DNA from: an uncultured Bacilli bacterium
GTDB taxonomy: Bacteria > Bacillota_I > Bacilli_A > RF39 > UBA660
Assembly (NCBI GenBank): GCA_947632685.1
Contig: CANRQD010000018.1
Span: 1-16,045 of the forward strand
Direction of reading: 5' to 3'
Length of the DNA stretch: 16,045 bases
Of the stretch, positions 1-7,800 are shown piece by piece. Under the pieces are notes generated by a model. It made no database searches, was not told the origin of the DNA, and saw nothing but the letters and a program-made list of their open reading frames with translations. Within the stretch, counting starts at the first letter, position 1. Each line of letters opens with the position of its first letter. The translations under genes were made by a program, and so were the position numbers.

Positions 1-476
1 AATGATTTAGAAAATCCAGTTACTCCCCATTTCGTAGCATTGTAAACAACTCTTTCAGCTTTATGATTAATTCCTGCCTGAGAATTTATATTAATTATTA
101 ATCCATCATTATGTTCTTTCATAATAGGAATTACAGATTTAGAACAATTAATAACACCAAGTAAATTAACATCTACTACATCATTAATTCTTTTACTATC
201 GTTTGTATCTAATTCTTCTTGAATCCATAACCCTGCATTATTAATTAATACATCAATTCTTCCAAAATCGTTAATTATTTCACTTATAGTATTTTCAACT
301 AATTCATAATCACTAACATCACAAACTTTATATTTACAATTATTATCATTTGCAACCTTTTTTAATTTTTCTTCATTTGTAGCTAAAATGATAACATTAT
401 TTTCTTTTGCCAAATGTTCTGCTAATGATTTGCCTAATCCATCACTACCACCTGTAATAACTATTGTTTTCTTCAT
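1..476 (-). CDS. Short-chain dehydrogenase/reductase (SDR), partial, 3' end outside window
   Basis: This is an NAD(P)-dependent oxidoreductase of the classical SDR family. The first 158 residues are visible. TGGSDGLG at residues 8-15 is the Rossmann cofactor loop (TGxxxGxG), NNAG at 79-82 is the structural motif, and Ser132, Tyr145 and Lys149 (YNATK) form the catalytic triad with classical spacing. The substrate cannot be told from sequence. The ATG at 476 is preceded by GAGGAG (485-490) eight bases upstream, which fixes the start. It is the third gene of a minus-strand operon, 32 bp after the YbaK-like gene. Family members are usually about 230-260 residues, so some 80-100 residues lie beyond base 1. 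I see no frameshift. Family call firm, specific role unknown. Confidence 0.93.
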   Translation of the reverse strand, partial: MKKTIVITGGSDGLGKSLAEHLAKENNVIILATNEEKLKKVANDNNCKYKVCDVSDYELVENTISEIINDFGRIDVLINNAGLWIQEELDTNDSKRINDVVDVNLLGVINCSKSVIPIMKEHNDGLIININSQAGINHKAERVVYNATKWGVTGFSKS

Positions 477-508
477 TTTTAATTCTCCTCAATTATTTCT
501 ATTTTCAT

Positions 509-1054
509 TTATAGTTTTTTTGCAACTCCTACAACTATCTCTACATTAGGTAAAGTTAAAAATAATTTAGTTGGTAATGATATCTTAGATTTAACAAGTC
601 CTCCACCAATTATTATTTGCTCCTGCTCTTGTATTAGTGTATCAACTAATATCATCCAGTCAGTTGGAAGACCAATGGGCGTTATACTTCCATATTCCAT
701 TCCGGTATTTTCTAAAACATATTCAAGAGGTGCTACTGAAACAACCCTCGAATTAGTATATTTTCTAACTACACTACCCATATTGTATTTATATCCAATA
801 GGAACTATTAAAGCACAATGTTTTATAATGTCATTCCTTTTACACTCAACTACTAAACAATTAAATCCTTGTTTCTTATCTATATTATACTTTTCACATA
901 ACTTATTTCCAACTGCAAATTCAGGAATAATTTCTGCAACTAAAAATTTTTTTATATCTTCATTGTTCCAATTACTAACAAAGTCATATATACATTTTGG
1001 GACAAGATTTTTGTTTTCTATAATTGGATTAAATTCTAAATTACCAATTTTCAT
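509..1054 (-). CDS. YbaK/EbsC-family aminoacyl-tRNA deacylase-like protein
   Basis: This 181-residue protein has the YbaK/ProX fold, whose characterised members hydrolyse mischarged aminoacyl-tRNAs in trans (for example Cys-tRNAPro). The family signature lies in the second half: the RKYTNSRVVSVAP segment followed by TGMEYGSITPIGLP, then a D..I segment, IIIGGG and a closing LFLTLPNVEIV. The G-x-hydrophobic-PIGLP loop and the GGG strand are typical of the substrate pocket. The N-terminal 75 residues are longer than in E. coli YbaK and fit the longer Gram-positive forms. The ATG at 1054 has AAAGGAG seven bases upstream, and that binding site overlaps the end of the preceding gene (stop at 1066), so the two are probably translationally linked. 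The specific tRNA substrate cannot be inferred. Confidence 0.85.
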   Translation of the reverse strand: MKIGNLEFNPIIENKNLVPKCIYDFVSNWNNEDIKKFLVAEIIPEFAVGNKLCEKYNIDKKQGFNCLVVECKRNDIIKHCALIVPIGYKYNMGSVVRKYTNSRVVSVAPLEYVLENTGMEYGSITPIGLPTDWMILVDTLIQEQEQIIIGGGLVKSKISLPTKLFLTLPNVEIVVGVAKKL

Positions 1055-1065
1055 AACAAACTCCT

Positions 1066-1407
1066 TTATTTAAAATTTTCTTCATCTAATAATGGAATAA
1101 TATCAATTGCAGGTTCTTCATAAGGATGTACTTTTCTCAATTCTGTAATAACATTTTTAACATTTTCTATATTACAAACGACTTCTAACTTTTCTTCTTC
1201 TACAAATTCCATTTTATTATTTTCACCAATATATGGATTAGCATTATCATTAGGTTTAAATGTTCCTATACTTTTAACTGAACTAGTGCAGTAATCATAA
1301 TTTCCAATAATTCCAGCTCCTGCTCCACACATTGCATTCCTAATTTCTTCAACATTTCCTATTGGTAATGTCACAAATATTTTTACTCTGTTAACATTTA
1401 TATTCAT
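1066..1407 (-). CDS. Stand-alone NIF3/YqfO insertion-domain-like protein (CutA/PII-like fold)
   Basis: This 113-residue protein resembles the small domain inserted in the middle of Nif3/YqfO proteins, which has a CutA1/PII-like fold and also occurs alone. Visible markers are VKIFVTLPIGNVEEIRNAM at the N-terminus, a GAGAGIIGNYDYC loop, and HPYEEPAIDI near residues 94-103, the family's most recognisable motif. It lacks the dinuclear-metal halves of full-length Nif3, so it is unlikely to be a hydrolase on its own. Its biochemical role is unknown; a regulatory or metal/ligand-binding role would be inference. The ATG at 1407 has AAGGAG (1418-1423) ten bases upstream. It is the first gene of the operon with the YbaK-like and SDR genes. 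Confidence 0.8.
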   Translation of the reverse strand: MNINVNRVKIFVTLPIGNVEEIRNAMCGAGAGIIGNYDYCTSSVKSIGTFKPNDNANPYIGENNKMEFVEEEKLEVVCNIENVKNVITELRKVHPYEEPAIDIIPLLDEENFK

Positions 1408-1458
1408 TTTTATTTAACTCCTTTTTTATATAAAGTTTTATTTATTTAACTACAAATA

Positions 1459-1464
1459 ATTATA
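1459..1464 (-). promoter_or_regulatory. Extended -10 promoter of the NIF3-like/ybaK-like/SDR operon
   Basis: On the minus strand this reads TGTTATAAT, an extended -10 element (TGnTATAAT), about 50 bases upstream of the first start codon. The -35 position seventeen bases further up (1482-1487, TAGTTA) is poor, as is common for extended -10 promoters. Confidence 0.55.
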
Positions 1465-1507
1465 ACAAATTTTTTTATAAATAACTATACATCTACTAAA
1501 TTATATT

Positions 1508-1536
1508 TAAAAAGGTATGCTATTAAACACATACCT
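1508..1536 (-). terminator. Intrinsic terminator downstream of a decayed gene
   Basis: On the minus strand AGGTATG and CATACCT form a 7-bp stem with a ten-base loop, followed directly by TTTTT. No intact gene ends just before it. It lies about 30 bases past the stop of the decayed coding remnant at 1566-1920, which it probably served. Confidence 0.6.
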
Positions 1537-1565
1537 AATACTTTAATCTCAAAACTTAATTTTAA

Positions 1566-1920
1566 TTATAACTTAATTACTTTATTATTCTTAATTGTAT
1601 CATTATTGAGGACATATATTATTTATTTCATCTTCATGTTTATTTTTTAATTTTTTTATTACATTTATTAATTCTATTTTTTAAATCCCTAGCAACTTAT
1701 TTAGATAGTAAATTTTTAAGTTTATCTAAACGAATTTTATTATTCCTACCTTAGCTATAAATGACACAATCTATTATTTACTTGTCATTTTATTATTATA
1801 GTATAATTAACTAAATTTTTATAAAAATCATCACTTGAATTAATTTTTTAATTGTAAATAATATTTTCTTGAACTGAATTAGGGAAAATAACATACCATC
1901 AATATTACTATCAATATTTA
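1566..1920 (-). pseudogene. Probable decayed coding sequence, identity unknown
   Basis: This is most of the 589-bp gap between the operon at 1-1407 and the sortase. No open frame of useful length exists, but minus-strand translation gives short protein-like stretches in shifting frames separated by stops: NIDSNIDGMLFSLI, then NSSDDFYKNLVNYTIII, then KIRLDKLKNLLSK, stop, VARDLKNRINKCNKKIKK, stop, and after a frame change NNDTIKNNKVIKL ending in TAA at 1566-1568. A terminator follows 30 bases on. Charged, Lys/Asn-rich fragments of this kind can also arise by chance in A+T-rich DNA, so the call rests mainly on the several stretches in series and the orphan terminator. I recognise no family. Confidence 0.35.
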
Positions 1921-1937
1921 TTCATCTTTATATAAAA

Positions 1938-1977
1938 TAAAAAAGACAAATAAGTCAAATTTTAAACCTATTTGTCA
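1938..1977 (-). terminator. Intrinsic terminator after the sortase gene
   Basis: On the minus strand GACAAATA (1970-1977) pairs with TATTTGTC (1945-1952), and the stem is followed by TTTTTTATTTT. It begins about 20 bases after the sortase stop codon and closes the substrate-sortase operon. Confidence 0.65.
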
Positions 1978-1996
1978 ATAGCTTGATATAATCTAC

Positions 1997-2758
1997 TTAT
2001 TGATTATTTTCATTTATCATTTTAGCATGTATGACTCTCCTATTTTTAGTATTACCTATGCCATAACATGTTGATAATGTAAGGATTTTATCTCCTGTAT
2101 TAACATCTACATTAAAGTTTCTTTTACTTCTTCTCATTATTATATTTATAAATTCTTGATATGAATATTCACTATTAAATGAAGTCATTATATAATATTC
2201 TTCTTTTTTTATAATATAATAACTAAATATCTGATATTTTATTAATTGATTATCTTTTGTTAGTATTTCTATATAATTATTCGCATTACTTTCAAAAAAA
2301 TCACTATTATCTACATCTTCTAATGAACCAAACATTGATCCATCATCCATTGAATGACCATATAATACAACATTCTGATCATTAAAATAATCATTTCTAT
2401 AATCCATAAATATTGCTCCTACAGTATTATATTTTTTTTCAAATGTATGGGTTAAATAGTATTTATTATTAGTTGTTTGAACAATAGGATAATTTATTTT
2501 TTTTTGATTATATCTAATCCATCCTTTTGTATCAGAATTTATAGATAACAATATATTAAAATCTATTTTTTCTTCCTCTTCCTTTTTATCTTCATCTTCT
2601 TCCTGTTTCTTTATTACTTTTTTTACTATCTTATCATGATTTTTTTGATTTGTATGTAAATCATTAAAATGAAAAATTAATTTAGTAGTTGAATAGATAA
2701 ATATAATGGTGAAGAGAAATAATAATAAATTAGCTTTTTTTAATCTTAATATTTTCAT
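1997..2758 (-). CDS. srtB: Class B sortase
   Basis: This is a membrane-anchored cysteine transpeptidase that cleaves the sorting signal of secreted proteins and attaches them covalently to the cell wall. It has 253 residues. A single N-terminal hydrophobic helix (about 9-23) anchors it, followed by a highly charged linker (about 39-64). The catalytic domain starts near 68. His135 in YGHSM, Cys231 in TLSTC and Arg241 in NRRVIH form the His-Cys-Arg triad, with the ten-residue Cys-to-Arg spacing seen in SrtB. GWIRYNQKKINYPIVQ and the length are typical of class B rather than class A. The gene starts 24 bp after the stop of the NPQTS protein, its likely dedicated substrate. No strong binding site precedes the ATG, and a hairpin sits in the gap, so it may be expressed at a lower level than the substrate. 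Confidence 0.93.
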   Translation of the reverse strand: MKILRLKKANLLLFLFTIIFIYSTTKLIFHFNDLHTNQKNHDKIVKKVIKKQEEDEDKKEEEEKIDFNILLSINSDTKGWIRYNQKKINYPIVQTTNNKYYLTHTFEKKYNTVGAIFMDYRNDYFNDQNVVLYGHSMDDGSMFGSLEDVDNSDFFESNANNYIEILTKDNQLIKYQIFSYYIIKKEEYYIMTSFNSEYSYQEFINIIMRRSKRNFNVDVNTGDKILTLSTCYGIGNTKNRRVIHAKMINENNQ

Positions 2759-2769
2759 ATATCTTAAAT

Positions 2770-2799
2770 AAAAGAAATAGCATTAAGCTATTTTCTTTT
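2770..2799 (-). terminator. Intercistronic hairpin / partial terminator between substrate and sortase
   Basis: On the minus strand AAAAGAAAATAGC (2787-2799) pairs with GCTATTTCTTTT (2770-2781) through a one-base bulge, with a short loop and a T-rich tail (TTTCTTTTATTT). The 5' arm lies in the last codons of the substrate gene (the basic tail) and the stop codon is in the loop. It probably ends or slows part of the transcripts, giving more substrate than sortase. Confidence 0.5.
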
Positions 2800-3805
2800 T
2801 ACGAATAATTATTACACTTATAATTACGCCTATTAATGAAGCTAGTGAAATGATTATATACATAGTAGTATTTATAGAAGATGTTTGAGGATTATTTGAA
2901 TTATCATCACTTGCTAAAACATAATCGCTACAATGTTCTAATGCAAATGTTACATATCCGTCTTTTACTTCTAATGACTTAGCTACTTCTTCAAGTTTTC
3001 TAGTTGATTCATTATAATAATATAAAGTTAGATTTTCACCATCTTTATATTTATCTGATACCCTAACCTTTACGCTAGTTCCCTTTGGTAAATTTCCATG
3101 ATGATCAAATTGTAAATATAATGGATTATCTTTTCCAACAGGTATTAAATTTTCCATTTTCTTTTGATTTGTGCTAGTACCTACAGTTAATTTTAAATTA
3201 ATATTAAAATTAGTAGAATCCATTTTTGAACCATCAAATATCCAAGCATAAGAACCATCAGAAGCACCAACCTGATATGCTGATTGCTTACTTTTTATCA
3301 TTTCTAATAATGTTTGATCAGCAGTACTTTTTTGTTCAATAGTAGTATCATTTCCAAATTTATCAGTGTTTTCAACATCACCATTTCCATCAAGTTTGAA
3401 AACTTTCATTGTGGCACCACTTTCACCAAATGGAAGTCCAATTAATATGCATTCGTTACCAATAGTAATTGTAATACCATTATAAGTATCTCCATAACCT
3501 GTATAACCAATTGAAAATGTTTTTCCACTTACTATATCATTACTAATATCCTCTAGACCAAGTGAAATATTTTCTACATCTTGATATTTACCATTTCCAC
3601 ACTTAGATTCTTCACATTTAACTGCTTGAACTTTAATATCACTTGCAGCTATATTAGTTTTTGCAGTAAATTGCACAGTTCCAGAATTAGCTTCATGATC
3701 TGCCATTACTAATGTGATATATTGAGATGTTTCTTCAGCACTTGCACAAATTGGAATCATAATTGCAGCTACAAGTAATATAAGCAAGCTTAATTTTTTC
3801 TTCAT
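2783..3805 (-). CDS. Sortase-B-anchored surface protein with NPQTS sorting signal
   Basis: This is a secreted 340-residue protein that I do not recognise as a named family. A signal peptide (KKK, hydrophobic stretch, probable cleavage after ASA at 21-23) leads into a Ser/Thr/Asn/Gly-rich extracellular region. Residues of about 240-295 form a beta-rich module ending in HCSDYVLA that resembles modules of other Gram-positive surface proteins. The C-terminus is a textbook sorting signal: NPQTS at 305-309, a hydrophobic helix (about 315-334) and a RKKKIA tail. NPQTS matches the NPQTN-type motif of class B sortases, not LPXTG, and the class B sortase is the next gene. An ATG at 3811 is also in frame but lies two bases from AAGGAG (3814-3819). 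The ATG at 3805 is eight bases away and gives the better signal peptide. Two CxxxxC-like cysteines may form a disulfide. The ligand is unknown. Confidence 0.9.
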   Translation of the reverse strand: MKKKLSLLILLVAAIMIPICASAEETSQYITLVMADHEANSGTVQFTAKTNIAASDIKVQAVKCEESKCGNGKYQDVENISLGLEDISNDIVSGKTFSIGYTGYGDTYNGITITIGNECILIGLPFGESGATMKVFKLDGNGDVENTDKFGNDTTIEQKSTADQTLLEMIKSKQSAYQVGASDGSYAWIFDGSKMDSTNFNINLKLTVGTSTNQKKMENLIPVGKDNPLYLQFDHHGNLPKGTSVKVRVSDKYKDGENLTLYYYNESTRKLEEVAKSLEVKDGYVTFALEHCSDYVLASDDNSNNPQTSSINTTMYIIISLASLIGVIISVIIIRKKKIA

Positions 3806-3829
3806 TTCCATTTCTCCTTTCTTAAAGCT

Positions 3830-3860
3830 ATTATATAATAATTACCCCCCCCCATGTCAA
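3830..3860 (-). promoter_or_regulatory. Promoter with G9 tract in the spacer, candidate phase-variable switch
   Basis: On the minus strand a consensus -35 TTGACA (3855-3860) is followed by T, nine G (3845-3853), nine A/T bases and TATAAT (3830-3835), giving a 19-bp spacer. An overlapping TATATA (3832-3837) would give 17 bp. The first ATG is about 25 bases past the -10. Slippage of the G run would change the -35 to -10 distance and hence promoter strength. Confidence 0.8.
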
Positions 3861-3881
3861 TACTTTCAAATAATTTTTATC

Positions 3882-3917
3882 AAATCTCAAAAAAGCTTTT
3901 TAAAAAGCAAGAGATTT
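3882..3917 (-). terminator. Probable terminator after the uracil-DNA-glycosylase-like gene
   Basis: Nested dyads: AAATCTC (3882-3888) with GAGATTT (3911-3917), enclosing the palindrome GCTTTTTAAAAAGC (3894-3907), which on the minus strand is followed by TTTTTT. It lies about 70 bases past the stop at 3986 and just upstream of the G9 promoter, so it also insulates that promoter. The stem is A/T-rich and may be weak. Confidence 0.5.
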
Positions 3918-3985
3918 AATAGTATTCTTAAATAAATCATAATCAATCATTTAGTTGATATTTTTGAAAAACATGTTTCATTATT

Positions 3986-4660
3986 TCATAATTGAATTAC
4001 TTTTATTTCATTTTCTATTATCCAATTTATATCTTCTATTGACTTATCCATATTAAATATACCATTTCCAACTGGATAATAAACAGAATAAATCTTATAT
4101 ACATTATTATTAATTTTTATTTCATGACCTATTTTTCTATTTTCAGATACTGAAATTTTTTTATTTAAAATAATTGAACTAACTTGATTTCCAAATGTAA
4201 TAATTATTTTAGGTTTAATTATATCTATTTCTTTAAATAACAAATCAAGATATTTTTTTAATACCTCATCTGGTAATGGTCTTGCATCTATTTGTGTACA
4301 CTTTCCTAAATTGGTAATAAATATTTTATTATTCTCTATTTCTTCATAAACGTAATCACAAAATTCATAATCCCAATCTTTAGGTTTCTTTTCTTGAATT
4401 TTTTTAAATACTTCTTCACTTAATAAATTAACTTTATAAAACAATTTCCATATATTTTTAGTCCCAAGCCATGGAGATTTTCTACCTTTCCATGATTTAT
4501 CACTAGCAATATTTTTTCCCGTAGGATTCATAAAAACAAAACAAATATCAGGATTTTTTTCGCATCCACCATTATAGATAGAATCTAATTTTTTATCACC
4601 ATATTTAACTTGCATTTTATCATATTCTTTTTTTAAATCTGCTATTTTCAAAATATTCAC
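3986..4660 (-). CDS. Uracil-DNA glycosylase superfamily protein
   Basis: This protein of up to 224 residues has the uracil-DNA-glycosylase fold. Motif 1 is CFVFMNPTG (40-48) in place of the usual GxxPG; ITNLGKC (115-121) followed by a proline-containing ARPLPDE segment matches the conserved strand and loop of family 4-like enzymes; ITFGNQV (154-160) is the next strand; and YYPVGNGIFNMDKS (194-207) stands where HPS or HPSP is expected. The leading His of that last motif is absent, so uracil excision is not certain. I see no clear iron-sulfur cysteine set. The start is unclear: the longest frame begins with GTG at 4660 with no binding site, a TTG at 4651 has AGGTG six bases upstream, and ATG at codon 16 is another option. 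The stop is TGA, which supports the standard code. Confidence 0.75.
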   Translation of the reverse strand: MNILKIADLKKEYDKMQVKYGDKKLDSIYNGGCEKNPDICFVFMNPTGKNIASDKSWKGRKSPWLGTKNIWKLFYKVNLLSEEVFKKIQEKKPKDWDYEFCDYVYEEIENNKIFITNLGKCTQIDARPLPDEVLKKYLDLLFKEIDIIKPKIIITFGNQVSSIILNKKISVSENRKIGHEIKINNNVYKIYSVYYPVGNGIFNMDKSIEDINWIIENEIKVIQL

Positions 4661-4769
4661 CTACAATCTACTAAAAAGTTTAAATAAGTTATTATATATA
4701 ATTTTAGTTATTTATTTTATAACTATATTTTATTTTAATCATTTATATAATTACATTCATATAACTAAC

Positions 4770-4775
4770 ATTATA
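4770..4775 (-). promoter_or_regulatory. Extended -10 promoter candidate for the glycosylase-like gene
   Basis: On the minus strand TGGTATAAT is an extended -10 element about 110 bases upstream of the start. A TTGATA lies nineteen bases above it, at the end of the T tract of the protease terminator. A/T-rich DNA offers other options nearer the gene, so this is tentative. Confidence 0.4.
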
Positions 4776-4798
4776 CCATATTAATTCTTTATCATATC

Positions 4799-4830
4799 AA
4801 AAAAAAGATTGTTGTAATTAACAATCTTTT
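4799..4830 (-). terminator. Strong intrinsic terminator of the M26 protease gene
   Basis: On the minus strand a perfect 11-bp stem, AAAAGATTGTT and AACAATCTTTT (arms 4803-4813 and 4820-4830) with a six-base loop, is followed by a further run of T. It starts about 18 bases past the stop codon at 4849. The A-rich 5' flank may also let it work in the other direction. Confidence 0.85.
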
Positions 4831-4848
4831 ACTTATCTAGTTAATATT

Positions 4849-7800
4849 TTATTCAGTAGGTACAGTAAATGGTTTAACATCTTGTGTTTTAGTTTCATTA
4901 TATACATTTCCTCTAAAATCATCAGTTCCATTCTTTAATATATAGAAATATTTTTTTCTAACATCAGCACTATTTACTTTTACTTGAGATTTTCCTACTG
5001 CTTTATTAGTATTACCTAAAGTGGCATCTTGTTTTAATGCATTATAGAAATCATTGAACATCTCATTAATATTAACAAGATTATTAACTTTCTCCAAATT
5101 AGCTTTAGTTTCATTAAATCTCATCATCTTATAGTCTTTATATGAATTTTGATTAGTTATTTTCTTTAAGGCCATTAAATCAGTTTTATAATTAGCTATA
5201 ACTAATCCATTATTTGGATTTTGCTCTGTTGGTTGAAAGTTTTCAGGATTATTATCCTTATATAGATATTTTTGTTCGTAATTAATATTACTATTATATT
5301 CAATATAACCATTATCATATCCAGCATAACCCATCATTTCATAAGCAAACCATTTAATACTATATGAATCAGGTCTACCATAATCATTATGTGGTTGATA
5401 CCAACGTGCTTTATAAATATTTTCACCACCATAATGATTTTGATTATATTGATCCCATTGTCTATTTGGATAAATTACTAAATGATTGTCATATAAATCT
5501 TCTATATCTTTCAATGCCATTGTTTCATAGCTTGATTTATCAAGAATAGAATATTTTGTACTATTATATCTTAAATAATTTAATTTATCATCTTCAGGAT
5601 ATGATCCTGTATTTGGATAAGATACTTGAACAGCTACTTTTGATTGCTCTTCTGGTGTTAATTTTAAGAATGCTTCACCTTCAACATAATCCATAATATA
5701 TAATGTTTGGAATAACTTATTATAATAGTCATGAATCTTATTACTATCATTTATTCTTTCTGGAGTTAAGTTTGAACCTATCTCTGAATTTTTAGCAAAA
5801 GGTACTGATAAATTCATTACAATATCTCCTGCTCCAAATGATTGCATAAGGTTACTATCTGCGTAATCTTCTCCACCAGCATCAAATCTTCTACCATTAT
5901 CTTTAAGGAATAATCTGGCATCGATATTGTGTGCTGTTTCATGTGACCATGTGTGATATGTATATTCTTGAACATTTCCAACATTAGGATCTAAGTTACC
6001 ATCCATTACACCTTCTGCTCTCCAAATGATGTATGCTCCATTAGCTGTTGCTGCATTACCATCTGCATAAGCCCATTGTCCAATTACTTCATTAAAGTTT
6101 TTATGGAATGGTTCTTGTGTTGAATATGGTTGCTGTGATGTTAAGACTCCATTTTCATCATATGCAAATCTTTTATCAATTTGTACTGTATGAATGTTAT
6201 TAAAGTATTTTGCATCAGTTATAAGTAAGGATGCAGTCTTATAATATTCCTTCATTCTAGTAGCATATGTTTCTATTCGATGTTGTAGAGTTGCTTGTTG
6301 TGTTGGATCATCTGGATTTTCTATATAAGTTCTTTGTGCACCAATAATAAATTGACATGGACTAGAAATTATATAGGCAGCATTTTTTGGTAATGTAATT
6401 ATAGGAAGTGCATAGTTATACCATGCAACATTTGTATTTTTATCCCTTGAATTTACATGATCCCATAATGTATACATAATATCAGTTCTACCATCAACTG
6501 GTAGTTCTACTAAATATCCTTTGAATTGTTCTTTATACCACTGACTAGGTGTTTTATTACTAAATTCTAATACCATATACTCAAGTAAACCTGTAACATT
6601 TTCTATATTTGTATACTTTTTAAACATTCTATTGTATGTATCACTAGTTGCATTTAATTGTAAATTAGCTCCATCTGATAAGAATATATCAGCAATATTT
6701 TGAGGAGTTAAATTAGAATCAAATCCTTGAAAATTAAATAATATAAAATCATTTAACATCATACCATCAATATCTACACTATAGAAACGTTTAAAGTAAT
6801 TATATGCATATAATACTTTTTCAATTTTCTTATCTTTCTTAACTTCTGCTTCAATGTGATCATTAATAGCATCATTATTAGTTGTATTTGTATAATTACC
6901 TGATGATAAGTATTTTAATACAAATTCTTTTAAATCAGCTTTTGTAACATCATAATAGTATTCTTTATATATTCTACTATCAGCTACATCACTTAATGGA
7001 TCTAGATTTTCTTCATATGTAAGTGAAGATAAGTAATTGGTTAAGTTATTAACTATTTGAGAGTTACTATTTATTACATAATGATTAAATGTATAGTCAA
7101 TTTTTAAATCACTAATTCTATAACTTGCTACCATATCATATGTTTTATCATATTTTATATCATATTCTAATTTAGTTTTATTTTTAAATACTATTTTAAG
7201 TTTTTTAATTTTTGCTTTATCATCACTAGTTAAATATGTAACTATATTACCTTTTGAATCTAATGGTACAATATGCATAATTTCTTCAGTATATAGTGGA
7301 CTATCTTTAGGAATATTTGTAGCAGTTTTAATTATTTTACTCTTTTCATAGAAAGGCATTAATAATTCTAAGTTTTTATATAATATAGCATTATTTTCAT
7401 CATAGCCTTCTTCATTATCATATTTACCTATATCTTCATTAGTAAATTTAGGGGTATTATCATAGGAAATATTCTTTAAATTCCATATTTCTTCATCAAA
7501 TTTAGTATCTTTAAATAATTTTTGAGTTACAGATTCTTGGGTAATTTTTGTTAATCCTTCTGGATCATTACTATCTGTATTAGATGGATCTAAGTAGTAA
7601 CTATTTTCTACTTTCTTATAATGACCAAATTTATTTGAACCACCTGTTGCTAAACTTACACTATTTTTTATAGTTAAATTGCTAGCATTAGTAGAACATA
7701 CAAATCCACAAGAGATATTACCTCCAACACTACCTTTAGTATATGAGTTAGTTATTTCACTATTTATAGCATTACCAACTAAAGCTCCAATAAAGTTCCA

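Noticed and set aside
675..1073. 132-codon plus-strand open frame opposite the YbaK-like gene
   Set aside because: It is the mirror of a gene with a clear family match and binding site; no binding site or recognisable domain of its own.
5364..5549. Plus-strand open frames inside the protease gene (also 10357-10584 and 11459-11767)
   Set aside because: All are antisense to a continuous, well-supported coding frame and show low-complexity hydrophobic composition without ribosome binding sites.
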